12,751 nt of DNA from Desulfobulbus sp. (GCA_028684915.1 JAQUEZ010000172.1:1-12751); one strand, 5' to 3'. Positions 5,782 to 12,684 are shown, numbered from the stretch's first letter. The notes: generated by a model not told the origin, from the sequence alone. Numbers and translations are program-made.

Positions 5782-7191
5782 CTATACAAAAAATTTCCAG
5801 AGAAAGCCCAGGCTAGAACAGACGACCAGGACGGTAATCATGCCGATCTTGCCGTATTTCATGGCCAGAAAGGCGAGGGTGGCCAGGAGTAGGCCGAACC
5901 AGTCGGCGGTAGCGAATTCGGGAACTGGCAGGCTAGCGCCGAGCACATGGACTGCAACGGTGCGGGCGAATAGAGCGTTGATTCCGAACCAGATCGACAG
6001 ATTGAGCACTACGCCGACCACGGCGGCGGTAATACCGGAGAGGGCACCGTTCATCAGCCGGTTGTGGCGGAGCTGTTCCACATAGGGTGCCCCCAGAAAG
6101 ATCCAGAGGAAACAGGGAGCAAAGGTCACCCAGACGGTGAGCAGGGCGCCAAATGTGCCTGCGACGTACGGGTTGAGCAATCCTGGATCGCGGAAGGCGG
6201 CGAGAAAACCAACGAATTGCACCACCTGGATCAAGGGACCGGGCGTGGTTTCAGCCAAAGCCAGGCCATCGAGCATCTCCCCTGGATGCAGCCAGCCGTA
6301 GGTGGCTACCGCGTCCTGGGCCATGTAAGCTAGGACCGCATATGCGCCGCCAAAGGTGACCGTGGCCATCTTGCTGAAGAATAGGGCGATTTTGGAATAG
6401 ACATGTTCGGGGCCAAGAAACAGTAGAAGCAGCAATACGGGGCTAAGCCAGACGGCTCCCCAGGTGGCCAGCACCTTGAGGCTACGAGCGAAGGTCGGAG
6501 CAAAGCGGCCTTCACTGTCCTTGGCGAGCAGAATGTCGATGAGTCCTCCCTCATCTATGGTCTGCTTGACGGTGGTGTCTCCGCAAACCCAATGGGGGCA
6601 ACGGTCGCCGAGTCGCTGCGGGCAGAGGCTCATGCCCAGATAGCCAAGCAGGCCAGCGCAGACGATGACCAGAGGAAAAGGGGCCTGGTAAAAAAACATG
6701 GCCATAAAGGCCAGGCCGGCCAGCAACATGAGGTAGGGCGTCTTAAGTGCCTTGGCGGCGATTCGGAAAACCGCCATCACCACAACCGCGAGGATCGCCG
6801 GCTTCAACCCGTAGAACAGGGCCTGCACTGCTGCCAACTTTTGGAAACCGGCATAGAGCAGGGTCAAAGCTAGAACCGTCAGCATGCCGGGAACAACGAA
6901 TAGGATGCCCGCCGCGAGTCCGCCTCTGGTACCGTGGAGTAGCCAGCCGATGTAAGTAGCCAGTTGCTGGGCTTCCGGGCCGGGAAGGAGGTGACAGTAG
7001 TTAAGAGCGTGGAGGAAGCGGTCATTGCCGATCCATTTGCGTTCCTCGACGAGCATCTTGTGCATCAATGCAATCTGTCCGGCCGGACCACCAAAACTGA
7101 GAAAACCGATTTTAGCCCAGACCCGGAATGCCTCACCGAACGAGACATGGGTTGGAGCAGTGCTGGAGTCTTTCGATGTGGTCTGGTGCAT
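5782..7191 (-). CDS. chrA: Chromate efflux transporter ChrA, two-domain form, 469 aa
   Basis: This is a long-chain CHR-family transporter with two homologous CHR domains. The first (about 15-200) has FGEAFRVWAKIGFLSFGGPAGQ and HLLPGPEAQQLATYIG. The second (about 235-469) has FFSKMATVTFGGAYAVLAYM and LAETTPGPLIQVVQFVGF. About ten hydrophobic segments place it in the inner membrane. The family exports chromate, lowering cytoplasmic Cr(VI). I prefer ATG at 7191, with AAGGTG 6 bases upstream, over a GTG at 7200 that would add three residues and has no good site. It sits 42 bases after the MFS gene and 11 before the rhodanese gene, all in one operon. The FGGP and PGP signatures in both halves look intact. 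Confidence 0.95.
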   Translation of the reverse strand: MHQTTSKDSSTAPTHVSFGEAFRVWAKIGFLSFGGPAGQIALMHKMLVEERKWIGNDRFLHALNYCHLLPGPEAQQLATYIGWLLHGTRGGLAAGILFVVPGMLTVLALTLLYAGFQKLAAVQALFYGLKPAILAVVVMAVFRIAAKALKTPYLMLLAGLAFMAMFFYQAPFPLVIVCAGLLGYLGMSLCPQRLGDRCPHWVCGDTTVKQTIDEGGLIDILLAKDSEGRFAPTFARSLKVLATWGAVWLSPVLLLLLFLGPEHVYSKIALFFSKMATVTFGGAYAVLAYMAQDAVATYGWLHPGEMLDGLALAETTPGPLIQVVQFVGFLAAFRDPGLLNPYVAGTFGALLTVWVTFAPCFLWIFLGAPYVEQLRHNRLMNGALSGITAAVVGVVLNLSIWFGINALFARTVAVHVLGASLPVPEFATADWFGLLLATLAFLAMKYGKIGMITVLVVCSSLGFLWKFFV

Positions 7192-7233
7192 TGTCGTCAC
7201 CTTATGGTCAGAATTGAAAGCCTTTGGCCCGAC

Positions 7234-8463
7234 TTAGTGTTTTTTGTCCTGAAACATCCGATAAAGGGCCAAGTCGTAGATTATTTTCAGGCCTCCAGCC
7301 ACGAAAAATGGGACGGTAAAGAACAAGGGGTTGACCATGAGCAGGCCGGCCAATAGCGGCGAGGCCACCGCACCCATCGAGCGGGCCACTGTAGTGAAGC
7401 CTGAGGCAGCAGACCGTTCATCCGGGGCCACCACGGCCATGGTGTAGGACTGGCGGGCCGGCACGTCCATCTGCGAGATGGACGATCGGAGCAGGAGCAT
7501 AGCAACAGCCAGCCAGAGGTTCGGCATCAGCGGCACCAAGCAGAGCAGGACATTCGAGGGGATGTGGGTATAGACCATGGTTCGCACCAAGCCGATGCGG
7601 TCGGCCAACCAGGTGGCCAATAGGGCCGATATCCCGGCCAGCAGGTTGGCGCCAAAGAACAGGGTGCCTAGCATTCCCTCATCCGCCCCATAGCGGACAT
7701 GTAGCCACCAGGCGATCATGCTCTGGACCACGAAACCACCGGCAAAGGCGTCGAGGGCAAAGAGGGAACTGAGTTTGAAGACCACCGATTTCGAGCGATG
7801 CAGCCCCATGATTTTCTGGACCCCTCTTCCTGTCGCCTCGATTGCCGGAACTACCTCCGCGTGCCGGGAGACAAAGAGGAACAGCAGCATCAGCGCCAGG
7901 CCACACCCTGCATAGCCAACCATGATCAATCGATACGCTTCCAAGCCACTCCAGCCGATATTCTGCAACCATTGCGCCAACCAGCCGCCAGCCAGGGAAC
8001 CAGCGGCCGTGGCGAACGACCCGGCCAGATTATACCAGCCGAAGAGCCTGGTGCGCCTACTGTCTGGGACCAGTTGGGAGAGTGCAGCCTGCTCGATCGA
8101 CAGGAACGGTCCAATCTCGCCGCCGCTAGGGCTGACAATGCCGATGATCGCGGCAACGGTGATCCATATCGGATTGGTGGTGACCAGGAAGACTAGACCG
8201 GCCAGAATCATTAAGGCCGCACCGAGTAGGAGCATGTTCTTGCGACCCACTCGGTCTGCTACCAAGGTTACCCAGAGGGAAACCAGAATATCACCGGCCA
8301 GTGTTGCGGTGAGAATGGCCCCCACTCCGGACGCACTCAAACCGGTCGCGGCGAGATAAAGTGCCAGCACAACAGACATAAATCCGTAGGCAAATAATCG
8401 GATGATCCGGGTCGCGAAAAGCAAAACAATGTCTCGGGTGACGATGTGCATGGCGGTAGTCAT
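7234..8463 (-). CDS. MFS transporter in the chromate operon, 409 aa
   Basis: This is a major facilitator superfamily protein of standard length with about 12 hydrophobic segments. The cytoplasmic loop motif LVADRVGRKN (about residues 67-76) is motif A, and a weaker copy, LADRIGLVRT, appears in the second half. The substrate cannot be read from sequence. Location between an HD-domain gene and chrA in a ChrB-headed operon suggests export of chromate-related or oxidative-damage products. MFS genes accompany some chr clusters. The start at 8463 has AGGG 6 bases upstream, but that sequence is buried in a perfect 9-bp hairpin (8469-8492) in the 39-base gap after the HD gene. Confidence 0.88.
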   Translation of the reverse strand: MTTAMHIVTRDIVLLFATRIIRLFAYGFMSVVLALYLAATGLSASGVGAILTATLAGDILVSLWVTLVADRVGRKNMLLLGAALMILAGLVFLVTTNPIWITVAAIIGIVSPSGGEIGPFLSIEQAALSQLVPDSRRTRLFGWYNLAGSFATAAGSLAGGWLAQWLQNIGWSGLEAYRLIMVGYAGCGLALMLLFLFVSRHAEVVPAIEATGRGVQKIMGLHRSKSVVFKLSSLFALDAFAGGFVVQSMIAWWLHVRYGADEGMLGTLFFGANLLAGISALLATWLADRIGLVRTMVYTHIPSNVLLCLVPLMPNLWLAVAMLLLRSSISQMDVPARQSYTMAVVAPDERSAASGFTTVARSMGAVASPLLAGLLMVNPLFFTVPFFVAGGLKIIYDLALYRMFQDKKH

Positions 8464-8468
8464 AGTTG

Positions 8469-8492
8469 CCCTGGAGCTGGTTGGCTCCAGGG
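8469..8492 (-). promoter_or_regulatory. Perfect 9-bp intercistronic hairpin over the MFS ribosome binding site
   Basis: CCCTGGAGC (8469-8477) and GCTCCAGGG (8484-8492) form a perfect 9-bp stem with a 6-base loop, 10 bases past the HD-gene stop (8505-8503). In the leftward mRNA the promoter-proximal arm is CCCTGGAGC and the second arm ends in CAGGG, the only Shine-Dalgarno-like sequence before the MFS ATG (8463). No T-run follows, so it is not an intrinsic terminator. It more likely controls translation or RNA stability. Confidence 0.6.
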
Positions 8493-8502
8493 TGCGGCGC
8501 TA

Positions 8503-9240
8503 TCAGGCCATCCAGCCTTGGATTTCCGTGTGCAGGGCCAGGTAGCGCTGCAAGGTAGTTGGATTTTTGCCGTACTTCTCGTAGGTTGAAAGAATCTCGA
8601 CAAAATTGGTTTCGGCCTTGGTTTCGTCTGTATCCGGCACGATCCCGTCTGTGTAGATATCCACCATCCGGTCGGCATAGATGACGATCTTTTCCTCAGG
8701 TGTCCGCAAGGTATAATCCCGGACCGGCAAGCCCAGTTCCTTGGCCTCAGCCTCGGTCAACCCACCACGTATATGCTTGCGGATGATTTGGATGATCGCA
8801 TCTTCCAGGCCGAACTCCTTGGCCATCTGTGCACCAATTTCCCCGTGTTCCATCTCATACGTTTTGGCCTTGCCCAGATCATGGAAGATGGCGCCTCGGG
8901 CGATGAGTTGTTTATCCAAAGTGATTTTTAATCGACTGGCGATCTCTATCGATTTGCGAGCGACCTCAAGGCTGTGCGTCACTGCTTCTTCAGGGCAACC
9001 TGCTCCTTTCAGGGTAGCGATTTCTTTCATCAGCAGATCCTCGGCAACATGGAGGAAAAATTCAGCTACCGCTTCTTCGCCCCAGAACTCCTGGACGTAA
9101 ATTCTGTTTTCGGTAAGCGCAGTCAGATCATGGCGGGTCGCTTTATGATCGGGATAGTTGTCCAGCCAGTCGTGCATCTGCTGATAGTCGTTGCCCGTGC
9201 GTTGCAAGCTTATTTCGAGATGTTTTGCATAGGGAGGCAT
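8503..9240 (-). CDS. HD-domain phosphohydrolase with N-terminal DUF6915-like region, 245 aa
   Basis: The start at 9240 is preceded by AAGGAG. Residues 1-75 (YAKHLEISLQRTGNDYQQMH DWLD..., and later FFLHVAEDLL) resemble the small DUF6915-type domain; this match is by eye and uncertain. Residues 85-205 form an HD domain: H89 in THSLEVARK, H120-D121 in AIFHDLGKA, H132 in MEHGEIG, H156 in IIRKHIRGG, and D200 in IYADRMVD. These fit the metal-binding set of HD phosphohydrolases, so it should bind divalent metal and cleave a phosphate ester or nucleotide; the substrate is unknown. No membrane segment or signal peptide was seen. It is the second gene of the chr operon, 108 bases after chrB. An HD enzyme is not a standard chr component. 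Confidence 0.82.
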   Translation of the reverse strand: MPPYAKHLEISLQRTGNDYQQMHDWLDNYPDHKATRHDLTALTENRIYVQEFWGEEAVAEFFLHVAEDLLMKEIATLKGAGCPEEAVTHSLEVARKSIEIASRLKITLDKQLIARGAIFHDLGKAKTYEMEHGEIGAQMAKEFGLEDAIIQIIRKHIRGGLTEAEAKELGLPVRDYTLRTPEEKIVIYADRMVDIYTDGIVPDTDETKAETNFVEILSTYEKYGKNPTTLQRYLALHTEIQGWMA

Positions 9241-9348
9241 GGTGGTTCTCCTTGGGATTTTAATATTATTTTTCAGGTGACAATTTTAGTACCACTTCCA
9301 GGGAAATCTATGTCGATCACTCGGACAAGACGGACTACGGTTTTATGC
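9241..9348 (-). other. Spacer between chrB and the HD gene
   Basis: These 108 bases hold the HD-gene ribosome binding site. Just inside the chrB 3' end, CCGGCCT (9362-9368) and AGGCCGG (9374-9380) form a 7-bp hairpin in the coding region. No T-run follows in the leftward direction, so it does not look like a terminator. No other gene or promoter was clear. Confidence 0.4.
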
Positions 9349-10311
9349 TCACACATTTTGCCCGGCCTTCGTGAGGCCGGCATGAAGGGCGTCAAATAGT
9401 AGCCGTGCTCGTTCCAGCAACTGATGATCACCATCGGTGAGGGCAATCAATCCATCGATCAGGGCTTTCAGCATGTTGGCGTCATCAGGTAAAGGGCCCT
9501 CTTGCACATCGATGTGTCTGATCATTTCGCTCATCTTGGCCAGTGCCGCGTCATGCAGTGCGAAATCCCGCATAAGAACCTCAAAGGTGATCAATTCGCC
9601 CTGATGGGTAAATTCGCCGATGGCCATATCAAAGGGCAATTCACCCTGATTGAGATTCGGGGTTTCCCCAGCACCAAGAAAGCGGAAACTGGCATGAGGG
9701 TCGATAAATCGTTGGATAAGCCATGCCGATCCCAAACGATCGATGTAAGGGCGTGCTCTCGTTATCCACGTTCTATTCTGGAACAGGGAACGATCAAGCC
9801 GGGCGACCGGTAACGATGCTTGCTCGGGTTTTCGCAACCGCTCGGAAATAGAATCAAGCACGTTCAGAGTTTTGGCTGCTGCACCGGAGGGAAAGAAATC
9901 TCGTTCCCTAACCGTTTCACAACGCCTGCGGAGTTTGCGCAAAGCCGCCGACAACTCCTTGACCTTCCCGTCATTCTCCAAAACTTCTGCCTTGGTGAGC
10001 AAGGCTTTGGCTTCTAGTTGAATCTGCTCAAACTCAGGATCGACCTGGGACTGGAACAGCTGCTCGATCTGTTGTTCAGCCATGCCCTCGACTTGGGCGC
10101 ACTGCAGAGCGATAGCCTCACCCCCCAGGCTGTTTACTTCGCCGATCAACCAGGTTATGTTTTCCATTAGATCCTCACGATTTGGGAGAATCTGGAGTCC
10201 GGTTTTCAATTGTGCCGCCCCAGTGGCCGAAATACGCCTCCAAGTGCGCATCCGCGCTTTGGCATTAGCAGCGGGAATTGAGTACGAGAAGAGAATCCAT
10301 TTATTTTTCAT
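9349..10311 (-). CDS. chrB: Chromate-responsive regulator ChrB, 320 aa
   Basis: The N-terminal domain (about 1-85, KNKWILFSYSIPAANAKARM and TWRRISATGAAQLKTGLQIL) matches the ChrB N-terminal region. A charged helical linker (90-165) follows. The C-terminal chromate-resistance domain (about 178-310) begins RTWITRARPYIDRLGSAWLI and contains LPFDMAIGEFTHQGELITFE and DFALHDAAL. ChrB proteins sense chromate and control chr operons. It leads this operon and probably autoregulates it. The start at 10311 (ATG, MKNKW...) is chosen by homology. A frame extends upstream to a TTG at 10353, but that stretch is the promoter itself. No Shine-Dalgarno precedes the ATG, and the promoter would start transcription within a few bases of it, so the mRNA may be leaderless. 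Confidence 0.92.
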   Translation of the reverse strand: MKNKWILFSYSIPAANAKARMRTWRRISATGAAQLKTGLQILPNREDLMENITWLIGEVNSLGGEAIALQCAQVEGMAEQQIEQLFQSQVDPEFEQIQLEAKALLTKAEVLENDGKVKELSAALRKLRRRCETVRERDFFPSGAAAKTLNVLDSISERLRKPEQASLPVARLDRSLFQNRTWITRARPYIDRLGSAWLIQRFIDPHASFRFLGAGETPNLNQGELPFDMAIGEFTHQGELITFEVLMRDFALHDAALAKMSEMIRHIDVQEGPLPDDANMLKALIDGLIALTDGDHQLLERARLLFDALHAGLTKAGQNV

Positions 10312-10320
10312 AGTGAACAC

Positions 10321-10349
10321 AAAATACGTTACACATGTTTCAGTGTCAA
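10321..10349 (-). promoter_or_regulatory. Sigma70-type promoter of the chromate operon
   Basis: On the minus strand, TTGACA (10349-10344) is a perfect -35. A 17-base spacer follows, then TATTTT (10326-10321) as -10. The expected start of transcription is near 10314-10311, at or next to the chrB ATG (10311). An ACATGT palindrome lies in the spacer (10333-10338) and could be part of a ChrB operator. Promoter identity is a strong inference; the operator is speculative. Confidence 0.75.
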
Positions 10350-10844
10350 TCAAAAAAAAGACGCTGTCATCCAGCCGACCATCAAACTGGAAGTCAGCGC
10401 AAACCTAAAGCCAGAAAAATCTAAGGGGACATAGCTCAAAAGTATTTCTGCGAATGTTCAACTATATCGATGGACTAAATGCGATTCGGTTGTTCTGGTC
10501 AAACCTTGAGAGAAGAAAATCTGAATCGAGAGAGTTTACTTTTTTGCAAAAGATTCCACATATCTCCTGTATCATAACTTCAACGCTATCTGATTTTGTT
10601 CTCAAGTGAATGGTCCCATGGGGCAAGGCAGGCGGTTGCGTTTAGGTTTCGCGATGGCGGCGAGGCCTAAATCTTGTCAGTAAAATAATTTAACAACAGA
10701 GTTATGTTCAAAAGTGGTATTTGAGGGCGCGCTAAATAAAAAATGACGTATCCTGTTGGAAACAGTTCGCCAAAACTTAATTCCAATTTGCATCCTTGGC
10801 ACCCGTGCTCCCGGATGCTTGCGTTGCAATTCAACATATAACCA
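10350..10844. other. About 500-base non-coding region between chrB and the integration module
   Basis: No credible gene was found on either strand, only ORFs under 40 codons without good start signals. It holds an inverted repeat TTTAGG (10641-10646)/CCTAAA (10666-10671), with a nested CGC/GCG stem, in an otherwise AT-rich stretch. It also holds two copies of CAAAAGT within ATAGCTCAAAAGT and TATGTTCAAAAGT. It may be remnant DNA at a cassette boundary. No attC-like site, IS end or terminator could be defended. Confidence 0.4.
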
Positions 10845-10872
10845 TTGAAACCATCAAAAATCTGACTATACT
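10845..10872 (+). promoter_or_regulatory. Sigma70-type promoter of the integration module
   Basis: TTGAAA (10845-10850), a 16-base spacer, and TATACT (10867-10872) form a good -35/-10 pair. Only 7 bases separate the -10 from the ATG at 10880, so transcription should start at or beside that ATG and the first gene would be translated from a leaderless mRNA. No Shine-Dalgarno is present, which agrees. Confidence 0.7.
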
Positions 10873-10879
10873 AAACGGC

Positions 10880-11086
10880 ATGAGTACTAAGACACGCAAC
10901 TTCTTCATTGGCTTCGGCAGCATCCTTGACATCATGCCGAACCGCGAGCGATGCACACCGTCCAGGCCTATGCCCATGACGCCGGAACAGATAAACGCGA
11001 AAGCGTGGGATATGGTCGGCGACAGCTTCCGTATGGCCATGGGGCAGGTGCATGATGAACTCCGACCAAAACGATCAAAAAACTGA
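10880..11086 (+). CDS. Conserved small protein of integrase modules, 68 aa
   Basis: The product begins MSTKTRNFFIGFGSILDIMP and ends in a helix with INAKAWDMVGDSFRMAMGQV and a basic tail. The 'RNF/W..G.GS.LDI.P' opening followed by a helical half is the pattern of small unnamed proteins found in prophages and islands, often beside an integrase. No function is known to me. No Shine-Dalgarno lies before the ATG; the promoter at 10845-10872 places the transcription start on the ATG, so it is probably leaderless. An earlier in-frame ATG at 10796 lies upstream of the promoter and is rejected. The gene overlaps the DUF2335 gene by 35 bases, so the three-gene module reads as one operon. Confidence 0.75.
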   Translation: MSTKTRNFFIGFGSILDIMPNRERCTPSRPMPMTPEQINAKAWDMVGDSFRMAMGQVHDELRPKRSKN

Positions 11087-11531
11087 TCCTCCTTTTTTTC
11101 CGTCTGGATATACCCCTGAAGTGACCGAGGACGACTCGGGATACAACCACTTCCTGCATGTTCGTCAATCCCAGTTTTCAGGGCCAATCCCGCCCCCGGA
11201 AAGCCTCGAGTATTATGAAGGCATTCTCGCCGGCGCTGCTGATCGTATTCTGCGTATGGCCGAAGAGAACGCCCGTAGCGTGCGCGAATCAAACGCTGCG
11301 CAATGGGACGCCGAAAAAACTATCGAGCGCAACCGCCACGACGAAACCAAGCGAGGTCAAATTTTTGCTTTAGCAACCGTGCTGTCGATGGTTGTACTGG
11401 CGGGCGTGGCGCTGGGGACCGGTCACCCTGCCGTAGCCGGAACGATTTGCTCCTTTACCATTGGCGCCGTGGCCACTGTATTTGTTACCGGCCGGAAGAA
11501 AAAGGAGAGTGAAAAGGATGGTCCGGCATGA
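11052..11531 (+). CDS. DUF2335 predicted membrane protein, 159 aa
   Basis: The core FSGPIPPPESLEYYEGILAGAADRILRMAEE (about residues 42-72) is the recognisable DUF2335 signature: a G-P-x-P-P-P motif, then a helix ending ADRIL.MAE. A charged, probably coiled-coil stretch runs from 73 to 100. Two hydrophobic segments follow (about 103-121 and 126-146), then a basic tail GRKKKES. The protein is therefore a two-TM membrane protein with a cytoplasmic N-terminus by the positive-inside rule. Function is not established; phage exclusion or membrane disruption is possible but unproven. The start at 11052 has AGGTG nearby; a second ATG follows directly. Its stop overlaps the integrase start as ATGA (11528-11531). 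Confidence 0.85.
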   Translation: MMNSDQNDQKTDPPFFPSGYTPEVTEDDSGYNHFLHVRQSQFSGPIPPPESLEYYEGILAGAADRILRMAEENARSVRESNAAQWDAEKTIERNRHDETKRGQIFALATVLSMVVLAGVALGTGHPAVAGTICSFTIGAVATVFVTGRKKKESEKDGPA

Positions 11532-12607
11532 GCGTCCACCAAACCAAGGACGGACGGTGGTTTGTGTTTTACCATCGCGGCCGAAATCAGGAAGAGCCCA
11601 ATCGCACGCGCGAATATTTTGGGCGAGGCGTCGAGGGAGAATTGGCGGCGCATGCGCGCAATCATGAGTTGGGACTAGGGCAGCAGGCCAGTGGAGTTGA
11701 GAGCGAGCCATCCTTTTTAGAACTGGCCAACGAGTACATCACGCAACACGGCGTTGATATGCGCATGAGCAGCCGGATTGACGCCAGCTACAAAATCGAG
11801 GCGCACCTTCGACCAGCCATCGGGCACCTGCCCGGATCCAAAATAGGACCATCAGTGCTGGATCAATATATTAATGCGCGCTCGGAAGCAGGGATGAAGA
11901 TGACCACCATCCACCGCGAGCTGTCGATCATTCGCGCCATCCTCCGTTGGGCGGTTTCGCGCCGGAGGATATCCACCAACCCCATGGATGGATACCAGTT
12001 GCCGACCAGAGACGACAGCATCATCTCACCGCCAACAGCGGCAGAGTTTGACGCTATCTATCAAGCATCGGCGCCGCACCTGCAGCGCGCCTTGCTCTTG
12101 GCCTACTTCACCGGTATGCGGCCAGGCGGGTCAGAGTTGTTGGCTTTGCGATGGGATCACGTGGATCTGATGGAGGGGACGATCTTTGTCGAGTCGGCCA
12201 AAAAAGGAGGCATGCGTGCACGGGTGGTCCCGATATCCGAGGAGTTGAGCGGGAAAATGCAAGAATGGCTGATGCAGGATAGAGAGCGTGGGCCGCTTGG
12301 TTGGGTAGTGCATTATAACGGCTCGCGCGTTGGAAGCCTCAAAACAGCCTGGCGAGCAGCCAAGGGCAGGGCAGGGGTGACGCGCCAGCTGCGGTTGTAT
12401 GATCTGCGCCATATGGCCGCCAGCGAGATGCTTGCCGCCGGAGCCGACCTGAAGGCCGTCAGCGAAATCCTCGGCCACGCATCACCTGACATGACCTTGC
12501 GCACTTATCAGCACACCATCACGGCCCAGCGCCGCGCGGCGGTGGCGGTGCTTGGTAAGCGCTTACCACTTACCAGTGAAAAAGATGCAATAATTGCAGG
12601 GGAATAG
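11528..12607 (+). CDS. Tyrosine recombinase (phage-type integrase), 359 aa
   Basis: An N-terminal arm-binding-like segment (1-35, MSVHQTKDGRWFVFYHRGR) is followed by a SAM-like core-binding domain (60-150) and a catalytic domain (165-345). Catalytic residues can be read: R198 in FTGMRPGG, K225 or K226 in ESAKKGG, R294 in LYDLRHMAAS, H317 in ILGHAS, and the nucleophile Y327 in RTYQH. The first histidine of the usual HxxR box is Y291, a tolerated variation. The enzyme should integrate and excise the element at the adjacent tRNA-Pro site, 17 bases past its stop. It overlaps the DUF2335 gene by ATGA and is cotranscribed with it. The frame is intact, so the element may still be mobile. Confidence 0.95.
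   Translation: MSVHQTKDGRWFVFYHRGRNQEEPNRTREYFGRGVEGELAAHARNHELGLGQQASGVESEPSFLELANEYITQHGVDMRMSSRIDASYKIEAHLRPAIGHLPGSKIGPSVLDQYINARSEAGMKMTTIHRELSIIRAILRWAVSRRRISTNPMDGYQLPTRDDSIISPPTAAEFDAIYQASAPHLQRALLLAYFTGMRPGGSELLALRWDHVDLMEGTIFVESAKKGGMRARVVPISEELSGKMQEWLMQDRERGPLGWVVHYNGSRVGSLKTAWRAAKGRAGVTRQLRLYDLRHMAASEMLAAGADLKAVSEILGHASPDMTLRTYQHTITAQRRAAVAVLGKRLPLTSEKDAIIAGE
12553..12575 (+). repeat. Palindrome and repeat at the integrase 3' end
   Basis: TGGTAAGCGCTTACCA (12553-12568) is a perfect 16-bp palindrome. A third copy of its half-site TTACCA follows at 12570-12575. These lie inside the integrase coding end, 50-70 bases from the tRNA fragment. Position and repetition suit an arm-type binding site for integrase or an excisionase; this is inference. 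Confidence 0.45.
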
Positions 12608-12624
12608 TTAGTGAAAAATCAGTC

Positions 12625-12669
12625 TTCGGGACGCTGGGGTCGGAGGTTCGAATCCTCTCTTCCCGACCA
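12625..12669 (+). other. 3' half of tRNA-Pro(CGG): attachment-site copy at the element's right end
   Basis: The sequence fits tRNA from the anticodon loop to the CCA end: loop TTCGGGA (12625-12631) with anticodon CGG (12627-12629), 3' anticodon stem CGCTG, variable loop GGGTC, T-arm GGAGG-TTCGAAT-CCTCT (12642-12658), acceptor CTTCCCG (12659-12665), discriminator A, and encoded CCA (12667-12669). No 5' half precedes it; the bases before are the integrase tail. It is close to known tRNA-Pro(CGG) genes such as E. coli proK in this half. It is best read as the displaced duplicate left by integration in the anticodon loop, with the restored tRNA at the far, unseen end of the element. Confidence 0.88.
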
Positions 12670-12684
12670 TTTGAGAGACATCAT

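Noticed and set aside
6064..7356. Several rightward ORFs of 70-130 codons opposite chrA and the MFS gene
   Set aside because: They are antisense shadows of strong transporter genes in a GC-richer region, without start signals or recognisable motifs.
9362..9380. GC-rich hairpin at the chrB 3' end as a terminator
   Set aside because: It lies inside coding sequence, is followed by GCAAAA rather than a T-run in the leftward direction, and the operon appears to continue.
10436..10700. Possible IS remnant or integron attC site in the non-coding stretch
   Set aside because: No paired core sites, terminal inverted repeats or transposase fragment could be found. Only a 6-bp inverted repeat and a short repeated word are present.
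10831..11292. Leftward ORFs opposite the small protein and DUF2335 genes
   Set aside because: The sense genes have clear family signatures and coupled overlaps; the antisense frames do not.
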